A program made the translations under genes and the position numbers. Below are positions 25,343 through 33,898 of a stretch of 64,000 nt of DNA, in pieces (position 1 is the first letter of the stretch; every line of letters starts with the position of its first letter). This DNA comes from WVYX01 sp039592335. GTDB lineage: Bacteria > Gemmatimonadota > Gemmatimonadetes > Gemmatimonadales > GWC2-71-9. The stretch covers positions 1-64,000 of the forward strand of contig JBDHBX010000011.1 of NCBI GenBank assembly GCA_039592335.1, written 5' to 3'. The notes beneath the pieces were generated by a model. The model did no database searches. It was not told the origin of the DNA and was given only the letters and a program-made list of their open reading frames with translations.

Positions 25343-26499
25343 ACCTCTTCAGCGCGACTCCACCAGCGTCCGCCGAGGGGGCGTGGAGCGTGGCCGACGT
25401 CACGCGCCGCGCGCGCCAGCTGATCGAATCGGGCTTCGACCGTCTCTGGGTGCGTGGCGAGGTCGCGAGCTTCAAGACCTACCGCAGTGGCCACTGGTAC
25501 TTCACCCTGCGCGATGCGCAGGCGCAGGTGCGCTGCGTGATGTGGCGCAGCGACAACCAGCGCCTCCCGACCTCGCCCGAGGACGGCATGGAGGTGTTCG
25601 TCCACGCGCGCCCAACGCTGTGGGAGGAGCGTGGCGAGTTCCGCCTCACCGTCAAGCAACTCATCCCGACGGCCGAAGGTGGGTTGTGGCAGCTGCAGCT
25701 CGAGCGGGCCAAGGCCGCGCTGGAGCGCGACGGACTGCTCGACCCCGCTCGCAAGCGGCCGTTGCCTCCCTATCCCCGGCGAATCGCCGTGGTGACGAGC
25801 ACCGACGGGGCTGCGCTGCGGGACATCGTGAGCGTGCTCGAGCGACGCTGGCCTGCCGTGGAGCTCTGGGTCGTGCCCACGCGTGTGCAGGGAGAGGGCG
25901 CCGAGAGCGAGCTCTGCGCGGCGCTGGCGACGGTAGACGCGCTGCCTGACGTGGATCTCGCGATCGTGGGACGCGGGGGCGGCTCACGGGAGGATCTCTG
26001 GGCGTTCAACAGCGAGCAGGTGGCGCGGGCCGTGGCGGCCGTGGGGGTGCCCACCATCTCGGCGGTGGGGCACGAGACCGATGTGGCGTTGACCGATCTC
26101 GTGGCAGACGTGCGCGCACCCACACCGTCGGCGGCTGCCGAGGCGGCGGTCCCGGATCGTGCAGCCGCCCAGGCCGGCGTGGCGGCGCTCGCCCGCCGCC
26201 TTGCCCGCGGGCTCGGCGGGCAGGCCGAGTTGGGCAAGGAGCGGCTCGAGCGCACGGCGGACCGCCTCGGTGCGGCCGTGCAGCGGCAACTGCAGGTTCG
26301 GCGGCATCGATTGGACCAGCTCGCGGCCACGCTGGATGCGCTGAGCCCGCTCAAGGTGCTTGAGCGCGGCTATGCGGTGGCGCGTGACGAAACCGGGCAC
26401 GTGCTGAAGCGTGCCGTGGACTTCTCGCCCGGGCTGGCGTTCCGGCTGGGTCTCGCCGACGGAGAGGTCCGGGCCCGCACGGTGGAGGGCGATGCATGA
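25330..26499 (+). CDS. xseA: Exodeoxyribonuclease VII large subunit
   Basis: 389 aa catalytic subunit of ExoVII. OB-fold N-terminus (residues about 15-110, WVRGEVASFKTYRSGHWYF), catalytic region PRRIAVVTSTDGAALRD, GRGGGSREDLWAFN and SAVGHETDVALTD, then a coiled-coil arm and the C-terminal barrel SPLKVLERGYAV. GTG at 25330 is chosen; longer in-frame extension would lie within folD. The arm appears shorter than in E. coli XseA (456 aa). xseB overlaps by 4 nt. Confidence 0.93.
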   Translation: MGGLDLFSATPPASAEGAWSVADVTRRARQLIESGFDRLWVRGEVASFKTYRSGHWYFTLRDAQAQVRCVMWRSDNQRLPTSPEDGMEVFVHARPTLWEERGEFRLTVKQLIPTAEGGLWQLQLERAKAALERDGLLDPARKRPLPPYPRRIAVVTSTDGAALRDIVSVLERRWPAVELWVVPTRVQGEGAESELCAALATVDALPDVDLAIVGRGGGSREDLWAFNSEQVARAVAAVGVPTISAVGHETDVALTDLVADVRAPTPSAAAEAAVPDRAAAQAGVAALARRLARGLGGQAELGKERLERTADRLGAAVQRQLQVRRHRLDQLAATLDALSPLKVLERGYAVARDETGHVLKRAVDFSPGLAFRLGLADGEVRARTVEGDA

Positions 26500-26723
26500 C
26501 CAAAGAGAAGCCGTCGTTCCGCGTCGAGCTCGAGCAGCTGGAGGCCATCGTGCGGCAGTTGGAGGACTCGGACGTGGATCTGGATCAGGCCCTCGAGTTG
26601 TTCGAGGAGGGTGTGCGTCGCTTGAAGGCGGCGCGCGATCTGCTGAAGGAATCCGAGCTCACAGTCAAGCGCGTGCTGGAGGATGCGGACGGAACGCTCC
26701 GAACCGACGACCTCGAGCGCTGA
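26496..26723 (+). CDS. xseB: Exodeoxyribonuclease VII small subunit
   Basis: 75 aa helical protein with the family pattern FRVELEQLEAIVRQLED...LDQALELFEEGVRRLKAARDLL. It wraps the XseA arm. The ATG overlaps xseA, and ispA begins within its 3' end, as in many bacteria with the xseB-ispA-dxs order. Confidence 0.93.
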   Translation: MTKEKPSFRVELEQLEAIVRQLEDSDVDLDQALELFEEGVRRLKAARDLLKESELTVKRVLEDADGTLRTDDLER

Positions 26724-27609
26724 GCTGCGGACCTTCCTCGCCGAGACGCGTGAGGCGGTGGGGCGCGAACTCCAGCTCTGGTGCGAGCGGGTCGAGCGGG
26801 AAGTCGCCGGAGAGGTGGGCCGGGCCATGGCGTACAGCATGGCGGCTCCCGGCAAGCGGCTGCGGCCCGCGCTGGTGTTGGCGGCATACCGGGAACTGGG
26901 CGGCACCCGCGATGCGGTCGAGGTCGCGACGGCCGTGGAGATCGTGCACACCTACTCCCTCGTGCACGACGACCTTCCCTGTATGGACGACGACGAGTTG
27001 CGGCGCGGTCGTCCCACCACCCACCGTGCCTTCGGCGTGGCGACGGCCTCGGAGGCGGGGTTCCGCCTGGTGCCGCTGTCGGCGCGCGTGTTGGCGGCTG
27101 GCGCTGCCAAGCTGGGTCTGGCCGACGCGCGCGCGGCGGCGCTCGCGGCCGAGCTCTACGGCGCGGCCGGTGCCGCGGGAATGATTGGCGGACAGGTGCT
27201 CGATCTGGAGGCCGAGGGGTGCGAACTGGACCTCGACTCCCTGGCGCGGGTACACGCCGCAAAGACGGGGGCGCTGATTACGGCCAGCGTGGTGATCGGT
27301 GGACTCGCGGCGGGTGCGGACGACGAGCAGGTGGAGGCCCTGCGTGGCTACGGTCGGGACGTCGGGCTCGCATTTCAGATCGTGGACGACGTGCTCGACG
27401 CCACGGCCACCTCCTCCGAGCTCGGCAAGACCGCCGGGAAGGACGCGGCGCAGCACAAGGCGACCTTCGCCGCGCTGCTCGGGGTCGACCAGGCGCGTCG
27501 TGTGGCGCACGAGCGCATGCAGCGGGCCATAGACCTGCTCGGGGCCTGCCGGGTAGATTGCAGCCTGCTGCCGGGGCTCGCGCGGCTCATCGTGGAGCGA
27601 AGTGCATGA
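26683..27609 (+). CDS. ispA: Polyprenyl (farnesyl/geranylgeranyl) diphosphate synthase
   Basis: Trans-prenyltransferase of 308 aa. First Asp-rich motif HDDLPCMDDDELRRGRPT (D96, D97, D102), GGQ near 169-171, second motif FQIVDDVLDATAT, and the conserved KTAGKDAAQHKATF block. The segment after the first motif, where relatives have AILAGDALLTLAF, reads FGVATASEAGFRLVPLSARVL, so the Gly-Asp pair of that helix is missing. Start at ATG 26683 inside xseB is best available; a later GTG (26759) would cut conserved residues. Chain length cannot be fixed by eye. Confidence 0.88.
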   Translation: MRTERSEPTTSSAELRTFLAETREAVGRELQLWCERVEREVAGEVGRAMAYSMAAPGKRLRPALVLAAYRELGGTRDAVEVATAVEIVHTYSLVHDDLPCMDDDELRRGRPTTHRAFGVATASEAGFRLVPLSARVLAAGAAKLGLADARAAALAAELYGAAGAAGMIGGQVLDLEAEGCELDLDSLARVHAAKTGALITASVVIGGLAAGADDEQVEALRGYGRDVGLAFQIVDDVLDATATSSELGKTAGKDAAQHKATFAALLGVDQARRVAHERMQRAIDLLGACRVDCSLLPGLARLIVERSA

Positions 27610-27620
27610 GTGACTACTGG

Positions 27621-27681
27621 CAACGGGGAAGGGGGAACGGTAAGACAGGTCTGGGAAGCGGGGAGCGGGAAACGAGAAGCG
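27621..27681 (+). repeat. Purine-rich dispersed repeats between ispA and dxs
   Basis: Two purine-rich runs, 27621-27640 and 27652-27681 (the second GGGAAGCGGGGAGCGGGAAA onward), fill nearly the whole 75 nt ispA-dxs gap. They share the core of the copies inside mutS2, rsmA and the MBL gene. TGGCAA (27618) and TAAGAC (27641) flank the first run at 17 bp spacing, so it might form part of a weak dxs promoter. Confidence 0.55.
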
Positions 27682-27684
27682 TAG

Positions 27685-29595
27685 ATGGTGAGTGGTATGT
27701 CTCTGCTGGAAACGATCTCAAGTCCTAGCGACGTCAAGCAACTCCCACGCGAGCAACTACAGCCATTGGCCGACGAGGTGCGCCAGCGCCTCATCGACGT
27801 GGTGTCGCAGACGGGTGGGCACATCGGCGCCGGTCTCGGCGTGGTGGAGCTCACCGTGGCCCTCGCGTACCTGTTCGATTCCCCGCGTGACAAGATCCTG
27901 TGGGACGTGGGCCACCAGGGGTATCCCTGGAAGGTCCTCACGGGCCGGAACGACCGGCTTCCTACGCTGCGCCAGAGCGGCGGGCTCTCCGGGTTCCTGC
28001 GACGGGTCGAGAACGAGCACGACGTGTTCGGGGCCGGGCACGCCGGCACCGCGATGTCGGCGGCGTACGGCATCGCGACAGCCAGGGACCTGCTGGGCGA
28101 CGACTATCAGGTGGTCGCCGTCGTGGGGGATGGCGCCATGACCTGCGGTCTGCCTTACGAGGCGCTGAACAACGCCGGGCACTCGGATCGGGACGTCATC
28201 ATGGTCCTGAACGACAACGGCATGTCCATTGCCCCCAACGTGGGTGCCATCAGCAAGTACTTGGGGGGAATCATCGCGAGCCCGTTCACGAACCGGATGC
28301 GCGGGCACGTGAAGCACCTGATCGAGAAGGCGTCGCATCTGGTGGGCGGCGACCGCATGGTGGACTTCGCCAAGACCGTCGAGGAGAGCATCAAGAATCT
28401 CTGGTCGCCGGGGATGCTGTTCGAGGAAATGGGTTTTCGTTACTTCGGCCCCATCGACGGCCACAACATGGAGCATTTGCTGAAGACGTTCGAGCTGGTG
28501 AGGAGCCTGGAGGGTCCCCGCGTGGTGCACGTGGTGACCGAGAAGGGGAAGGGCTTCCCGCTGCAGGAGCCGCACCCCGAGAAGTTCCACGCCCGCAATC
28601 CCTACGATCCGGAGACCGGGGTGCTGCGCCCCGAGGCATCGGGGCCGCCGGGGTGGACCAAGGTGTTCGGCACGGCACTGGCCGAGCTGGCCGGCGAGTA
28701 TCCCAAGCTGGTGACCATCACGGCCGCGATGCCGTCGGGAACCGGCACCGACATTTTCCAGAAGGCATGGCCCGACCGGTTCTTCGACGTGGGCATCGCC
28801 GAGGCGCACGCCACGACGTTCGCGGCCGGCCTCGCCACGCAGGGGGTGCGCCCGGTCGTGGCTATCTACAGCACGTTCTTGCAGCGCGCGTACGACAGCA
28901 TCATCCATGACGTGGCGATCCAGAACCTGCCGGTGACGTTCTGTATGGACCGGGCGGGCATGGTAGGGGCCGATGGTCAGACCCACATGGGGCTGTATGA
29001 CATCGCGTACATGCTCACCGTCCCGAACATGACCGTCACGGCGCCGAAGGACAGCACGGAGTTGGTGGGGCTGCTACGCTGCGCGATGGAGCACGACGGT
29101 CCGTTCAGCACGCGCTATCCGCGCGACAACGCTCCCGCGCCGGCGCCGCCCGCCGCCGAGGTGGAGCCGGTTCCCTACGGCACGTGGGAGGTCTTGCGCG
29201 AGGGAAAGGAGTGCGCGATTCTGGCGGTCGGCGTCATGTGCCAGCCGGCCATGGAGGCCGCGGAGATGCTGGCGGCCGAGGGCTTCGAGGTGAGCGTCGT
29301 GAACTGCCGCTTCGTCAAGCCGCTCGACCACGCGACGCTGGAGTCTCTGGTGCGGGAGCACCGAGTGCTCATGACCGTGGAGGACGGCATCGAGGTGAAC
29401 GGCTTCGGCGCGTTCACCGCCGCCACCTGTGAGCGCATCGATTCGGAGGTGCGGGTGGAAGTGGTTGGCATTCCCGATCGCACGTACGAGCACGCCCCGC
29501 GCGGCGAGCAGCTCGAGTGGGTGGGCCTGACCGGGGCGGGGCTGGCCGAGCGCGTGCGGGCCTTGGCCGCCGAGGAGAGCCTCTCGCCACGATGA
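27685..29595 (+). CDS. dxs: 1-deoxy-D-xylulose-5-phosphate synthase
   Basis: TPP enzyme for the first step of the MEP isoprenoid pathway. 636 aa from ATG 27685, or 632 from ATG 27697; neither has a strong ribosome site. Motifs: HIGAGLGVVEL, WDVGHQGYPWK, FGAGHAGTAMSAAYG, the TPP-binding GDGAMTCG...LNDNGMSI, and in the second half FDVGIAEAHATTFAAG and RYPRDNAPAPAP. With ispA upstream and dxr at the window end, the organism uses the MEP route. nadK overlaps the stop by 4 nt. Confidence 0.95.
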   Translation: MVSGMSLLETISSPSDVKQLPREQLQPLADEVRQRLIDVVSQTGGHIGAGLGVVELTVALAYLFDSPRDKILWDVGHQGYPWKVLTGRNDRLPTLRQSGGLSGFLRRVENEHDVFGAGHAGTAMSAAYGIATARDLLGDDYQVVAVVGDGAMTCGLPYEALNNAGHSDRDVIMVLNDNGMSIAPNVGAISKYLGGIIASPFTNRMRGHVKHLIEKASHLVGGDRMVDFAKTVEESIKNLWSPGMLFEEMGFRYFGPIDGHNMEHLLKTFELVRSLEGPRVVHVVTEKGKGFPLQEPHPEKFHARNPYDPETGVLRPEASGPPGWTKVFGTALAELAGEYPKLVTITAAMPSGTGTDIFQKAWPDRFFDVGIAEAHATTFAAGLATQGVRPVVAIYSTFLQRAYDSIIHDVAIQNLPVTFCMDRAGMVGADGQTHMGLYDIAYMLTVPNMTVTAPKDSTELVGLLRCAMEHDGPFSTRYPRDNAPAPAPPAAEVEPVPYGTWEVLREGKECAILAVGVMCQPAMEAAEMLAAEGFEVSVVNCRFVKPLDHATLESLVREHRVLMTVEDGIEVNGFGAFTAATCERIDSEVRVEVVGIPDRTYEHAPRGEQLEWVGLTGAGLAERVRALAAEESLSPR

Positions 29596-30476
29596 GAATC
29601 GGCGTCGTCGGCAACCCGCGCTACAGTGCGGTGGACGGGCTCCTCGCCCGCCTCAGCAGCCATGCCGCGGCCAACGGCATCGAGCTCGCCTCGGGGCCGG
29701 AGCTGGTCGATCTGTGGCCCACGCCCATCGTCCCGTTGGACTTCGCTGAGGACCAACTCGATCTGCTGCTCACGCTGGGCGGCGACGGCACACTGCTGCG
29801 CGGTGCGCGCCTGCTGGACCGGCGCGAGGTGCCGATCCTCGGCGTGAACCTGGGTCGTGTCGGGTTTCTCACCGCCGCGACGGCCGACATCATGGAGGAG
29901 GCGCTGCGCGCCGTCGTGGACGGGGACTACACGGTCGAGCCGCGGCGCAAGCTCGAGACTCACATCGTGGACGCCGACGGGGAGCGGCTCGCCGGTGAGC
30001 TCGCGATGAACGATGTGGTAGTGCACAAGGCGGGCTCGTCGCGTATCATGCGCATCCGGTTGTTCGTGGATGGCGATGAAGTGGGGCAATACACCCTGGA
30101 CGGAATGATCGTCGCCACGCCGGCGGGCTCCACCGCCTATACCCTGAGCTCCGGCGGTCCCGTGCTCCTGCCCGAGGTCGACGCACTCGTGGTGACCGCG
30201 ATCTGTCCCCACACGCTCTCCGTGCGGCCGCTCGTCGTGCCCGGCTCCTCGCAGGTCACAATGCAGATCGAGCCGACCCGAGCCGAAGACATACGCGTGG
30301 CCTACGACGGGCAGCCCGGCGGCACACTGCACCACCACGACTGCGTGGTGGTCCGTCCGTCCGGTACGACGGTGCAATTGGTACGGTTGGGGCGCGAAAA
30401 CTTCTTCTCGCGGTTGCGCAAGAAGTTGAAGTGGGGAGACCTGAGCGATCGGGAGCGCTTCAACCGTGCTGACTGA
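29592..30476 (+). CDS. nadK: NAD kinase
   Basis: Phosphorylates NAD to NADP. 294 aa from ATG 29592, which overlaps dxs. GGDGT at 63-67, LGRVGFLT, MNDVVVHK, and TPAGSTAYTLSSGGP are the family signatures. The order nadK-recN is common. An in-frame start upstream lies wholly inside dxs and is rejected. Confidence 0.94.
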   Translation: MRIGVVGNPRYSAVDGLLARLSSHAAANGIELASGPELVDLWPTPIVPLDFAEDQLDLLLTLGGDGTLLRGARLLDRREVPILGVNLGRVGFLTAATADIMEEALRAVVDGDYTVEPRRKLETHIVDADGERLAGELAMNDVVVHKAGSSRIMRIRLFVDGDEVGQYTLDGMIVATPAGSTAYTLSSGGPVLLPEVDALVVTAICPHTLSVRPLVVPGSSQVTMQIEPTRAEDIRVAYDGQPGGTLHHHDCVVVRPSGTTVQLVRLGRENFFSRLRKKLKWGDLSDRERFNRAD

Positions 30477-32145
30477 GCTCCGCGTTCGTGACCTAGCGGT
30501 CATCGCGGACGTCACCCTTCCTCTCCGATCAAGCCTGAATGTACTCACTGGCGAGACGGGTGCCGGGAAGTCGATGCTGATCGACGCCCTGGCGCTGCTG
30601 CTCGGAGAGCGAGCCAGCACCGAGGTCGTGCGTCCCGGCGCCACCCGCGCGGTGGTGGAGGCGGCCTTCGAGGTGGGTGACGTGCCCGGGTTCGCGTCAG
30701 TGGCCGACGAGCTCGGTGTCGAGCTGGAGGACGACCGCTTCATCGTGCGCCGCGAGATCAACACCGAGGGGCGCAACCGCGCATGGGCGAACGGCAGTCC
30801 CACCACGGTGTCGGCGCTCGCCGCGCTCGGCCGCATGCTGGTGGACCTGCACGGCCAGCACGAGGCGCAGTCCCTGCTCAAGGCAGCGGCGCAGCGGGAT
30901 ATGCTGGACGCCTTCGGCGACGCCGAGCGGGAGCGGGGACGCGTGGCGACGGGCTTCGAGTCGGCCGCGCGGCTGCGGCAGGAGGAGGCGGAGCTCGTCG
31001 CACGGCGCGACGACGTGCAACGCCGCGCGGATTACCTGCGGCACGTGGTCCAGGAAATCGAGGCGGCCAAGCCGCGACCCGGCGAGGACGAGGCGACGGC
31101 CATCGAGGCAAAGCGCCTCGGCAACGTGGAGGAGCTGACCCGCCTGGCCGAGCGCCTCGTACAGCTGCTGGAGAGTGGAGAGGAAGGGGCCGCGCTCGAG
31201 GCCCTCGGAGGAGCTTCCAAGACATTGGCGCAGCTCGAGCGCATCGACGCAAGCGTTGCGAAGTGGCGCGAGTTGGTGGACGCCGCCTATGCCAATGTGG
31301 AGGAACTGGCGCTCGAGATCCGGGAGTATGCGGCCGACATCGACAGCGATCCCGCCCGGCTCGCCGAAGTCGAGCGGCGCCGCGACGTGCTGTACCGCCT
31401 GACGCAGAAATACGGTCCGGGCATCGCGGATGTGCTCCGCGCGCACGACGAGGCGAAACAGGAGCTCGACCTGCTCGACACCGCGGACCTCGACCTGCAA
31501 GCCCTGAGCGAGCGGCGCGCAGCGGCCGAGCGCGAGCTCGAGGATGCCGCAAAGGCCCTCAGTGCCAAGCGTGCCAAGGCCGCGGCCCGGCTCGCCGGTA
31601 CGGTCGAAGAGCTGTTGCCCGGGCTCGGGATGCCCGACGGGAAGTTCTCGGTCGCCGTGGAACCGCTGCCCGGTGCTACCGCCTCCGGCGCCGACAGCGT
31701 GACGTTCATGGTGCAGCTGAATCCCGGGCTCGACGCCCGACCGCTGGCGCAGGTGGCCAGCGGCGGCGAGCTCTCCCGACTCATGCTCGCACTCAAGGTG
31801 GTGCTCGCGGGACACGATGCCATCGCCACGGTGGTGTTCGACGAGGTCGATCAGGGCATCGGCGGCGAGGTGGCACTGCGGGTGGCTGAGGCGCTGGGCA
31901 GCGTTGCCGAAGCGCGACAGGTGCTGGTGATTACGCACCTCCCTCAGATAGCCGCGCGGGCAAGTCACCACCTCTCGGTCGCCAAGCGGCCCAAGGGTGG
32001 AGTAGCGACGGCCGACGTGGAAGTGCGCTCGGGGGACGATCGCGTGCAGGAGATCGCCCGCATGTTGGGTGACGCTCGTGACCCGGTGGTGGTGCAGCAC
32101 GCAGGAGAGTTGCTGCGCAGACAGAGCCTCAGGGTGGCGAAGTAG
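30466..32145 (+). CDS. recN: DNA repair protein RecN
   Basis: SMC-like ATPase recruited to double-strand breaks. 559 aa: Walker A GETGAGKS at 29-36, long coiled coil between about 160 and 380, signature ASGGELSRLMLALK and Walker B TVVFDEVDQGIGGEVA, then VLVITHLPQIAA. GTG start overlaps nadK by 11 nt. The stop overlaps the 3' end of the convergent outer-membrane gene by 17 nt, so terminators must lie inside coding DNA or be absent. Confidence 0.94.
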   Translation: MLTELRVRDLAVIADVTLPLRSSLNVLTGETGAGKSMLIDALALLLGERASTEVVRPGATRAVVEAAFEVGDVPGFASVADELGVELEDDRFIVRREINTEGRNRAWANGSPTTVSALAALGRMLVDLHGQHEAQSLLKAAAQRDMLDAFGDAERERGRVATGFESAARLRQEEAELVARRDDVQRRADYLRHVVQEIEAAKPRPGEDEATAIEAKRLGNVEELTRLAERLVQLLESGEEGAALEALGGASKTLAQLERIDASVAKWRELVDAAYANVEELALEIREYAADIDSDPARLAEVERRRDVLYRLTQKYGPGIADVLRAHDEAKQELDLLDTADLDLQALSERRAAAERELEDAAKALSAKRAKAAARLAGTVEELLPGLGMPDGKFSVAVEPLPGATASGADSVTFMVQLNPGLDARPLAQVASGGELSRLMLALKVVLAGHDAIATVVFDEVDQGIGGEVALRVAEALGSVAEARQVLVITHLPQIAARASHHLSVAKRPKGGVATADVEVRSGDDRVQEIARMLGDARDPVVVQHAGELLRRQSLRVAK

Positions 32146-33823
32146 CGACCTCCTCGCTGCCGCCGCCCCACAATCGCCAGTACAGCCGCAGGTACAGAGA
32201 GACCGACGTCGACTTGGGTGTCTGTCCACCCGAGCCACTGAACGCTGAGCGATAGTCGATGCCGGCTTCGATGGGAAGCTTGGGACCGTCGCGCCCCTGC
32301 GTCGCCCGGTAGTAGATACCCGCGCCCACACTCACACTGCTCATGGAGGTCTCGAACTCCAGGTCAGAGACGTCGGTCTGAATCTGACCCGGCGGCACCG
32401 TGAACCCACCGTCGAGCGAGAACCCGTCGGCGCCCTTGCGGAAGTAGTACACCGAGCCGTACACCCTGAAGGTCTGGCTGAGGCGCAGCGCCGGGTAGAG
32501 ACCCAGGCGCAGCTCGTCGCCCAGGTTGCGTGCCACATCCTGCTGGGTGGCGAGGATGGCAATGGGACGGTCGTGCGGGGTGATGCGACGCGGCAGGTGG
32601 TCGCCCAGCTGCAGTGTATAGGACGCCTCGGCGTTCACCGCGAGCACGCTCCCCGGCTCCCACGCTCCCTCCACCCCCAGCACCACGTCGGGTTGTCGAT
32701 CGCCCGTCCCGATGTCCACGAAGTTGTTGGCGAGGTCGAGCTGTCCCGTGGGCAACCGCACGATCCCCATGAGCACCGCGCGCAGGCTCGGGCGCTGCAC
32801 GGCGCCCCAGCGGAGCCCCACCTCGGCGTCTCCCAGCTTGAGGTGGTACTTCACGAATTCCAGCGGGAACGCGTCATACCCCAACGCGGGATTGATGAAC
32901 ATCGCGTTCACGTCGTCGGACGACAGCCGCGCGCCCGGCAGCGGCAGCGTGGTCGTGAGCCCCGACGCGCCGAACGATTGGAGCTCGGTCGAGGTGGCCT
33001 GGATGACGCCGAGGATCGACTGACCGGCTGTCGAGGACGACAGCGGCGCGAAGGGCGGGAGGATCTCGCCAGTGCTGCCGTCCGGTGCCACACCCGTGAG
33101 CACGGTGAGGTCGGCCGTGAGACGTCGTGTGTGGTCCACGAGGTCTCGCGCCTGATCGCACTGCGTGCTGTTGGGGCAGCCGTAGTCGCCGGCGGCGATC
33201 CGGCCCTCGACGAAGGCCGCGCCCGCATCCAGCTCGGTGAGCAGCTGTTGGATCTGGGCGCTCGCCCCGGCGTTGCCCGCCTCCACGGTTGCCTGGTTCC
33301 ACCCCTGGTCGGCGTCCGTGGAGTCGACCACGAAGCTCACCTGGCTGCGGGTGGAGACGAGGGGGATCGAGGCGATGAAGGTCAGTCGGTTGGAGAGTCC
33401 CAGCTGCAGGTTGAGCGGGAAGCGCCGGATGTCGGCCTCCCAGGTCGTCTGCCAGGCGCCGGTGTTGACGGTGTAGACCGAGTCAGCGGTGATCGAGCGG
33501 ATCGCGATCTGTGGCGAGTACATCGTCGGCACCAGCCGCACGCCGGCCGCGGCATCCGACAAGTCGGTGCCCAGCGGCTCGGTGTTGCCGGCGGCGTCGA
33601 ACCGCTGCCCGGAGTTGGTGTACTGCGGCTCGAAGCTGATGCGCAGCACGCCCCGCGGCACGATCCACGCGTCGGGGAACTGGGCGGCGAGTGGGGCGGC
33701 CGCACCGACGACGAGGGCGATAACGACGGTCGTGACGGTACCGAGGCTCGCGGGAACGCGGCGTCTCGCGACCGTCGGTACGGTTGCCACAGTCGTGTGC
33801 GGGGTCGTGAACAAGCCTGCCAT
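32129..33823 (-). CDS. Putative outer-membrane protein of unknown function
   Basis: 564 aa. Cleavable signal peptide at the N-terminus (hydrophobic TVVIALVVGAAAPLAAQ, cleavage after AQ near residue 47, so the n-region is long and basic). The mature part is rich in alternating polar/hydrophobic strands, contains SQVSFVVDST, a helical insert with one CxxxxxC pair (about residues 215-222), and ends with strand-like SVSLYLRLYWRLW. This suggests a beta-barrel. No named family is recognised. A promoter and hairpin lie directly upstream. Minus strand, with the SGNH and FadL-like genes upstream. Confidence 0.6.
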   Translation of the reverse strand: MAGLFTTPHTTVATVPTVARRRVPASLGTVTTVVIALVVGAAAPLAAQFPDAWIVPRGVLRISFEPQYTNSGQRFDAAGNTEPLGTDLSDAAAGVRLVPTMYSPQIAIRSITADSVYTVNTGAWQTTWEADIRRFPLNLQLGLSNRLTFIASIPLVSTRSQVSFVVDSTDADQGWNQATVEAGNAGASAQIQQLLTELDAGAAFVEGRIAAGDYGCPNSTQCDQARDLVDHTRRLTADLTVLTGVAPDGSTGEILPPFAPLSSSTAGQSILGVIQATSTELQSFGASGLTTTLPLPGARLSSDDVNAMFINPALGYDAFPLEFVKYHLKLGDAEVGLRWGAVQRPSLRAVLMGIVRLPTGQLDLANNFVDIGTGDRQPDVVLGVEGAWEPGSVLAVNAEASYTLQLGDHLPRRITPHDRPIAILATQQDVARNLGDELRLGLYPALRLSQTFRVYGSVYYFRKGADGFSLDGGFTVPPGQIQTDVSDLEFETSMSSVSVGAGIYYRATQGRDGPKLPIEAGIDYRSAFSGSGGQTPKSTSVSLYLRLYWRLWGGGSEEVATSPP

Positions 33824-33832
33824 CGGTGCGGC

Positions 33833-33861
33833 AATCTACAGCAAAGCGGGGAACTCACCAA
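33833..33861 (-). promoter_or_regulatory. Promoter of the putative outer-membrane gene
   Basis: On the minus strand TTGGTG, 17 bp, TAGATT, then 9 nt to the ATG at 33823. The -35 sits in the loop of the hairpin at 33846-33875. No ribosome site is visible, so translation may be leaderless. Confidence 0.45.
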
Positions 33862-33875
33862 GGTGAGCCCCCCGC
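33846..33875 (-). terminator. Inverted repeat, terminator-like, after the SGNH gene
   Basis: Arms GCGGGGAACTCACC and GGTGAGCCCCCCGC (one 2 nt mismatch), loop AA, 23 nt past the SGNH stop on the minus strand. Only TTTG follows in that direction, so termination may be weak. It overlaps the promoter of the next gene. Confidence 0.45.
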
Positions 33876-33898
33876 ACGCTGTGTCCTACAATCAACAA

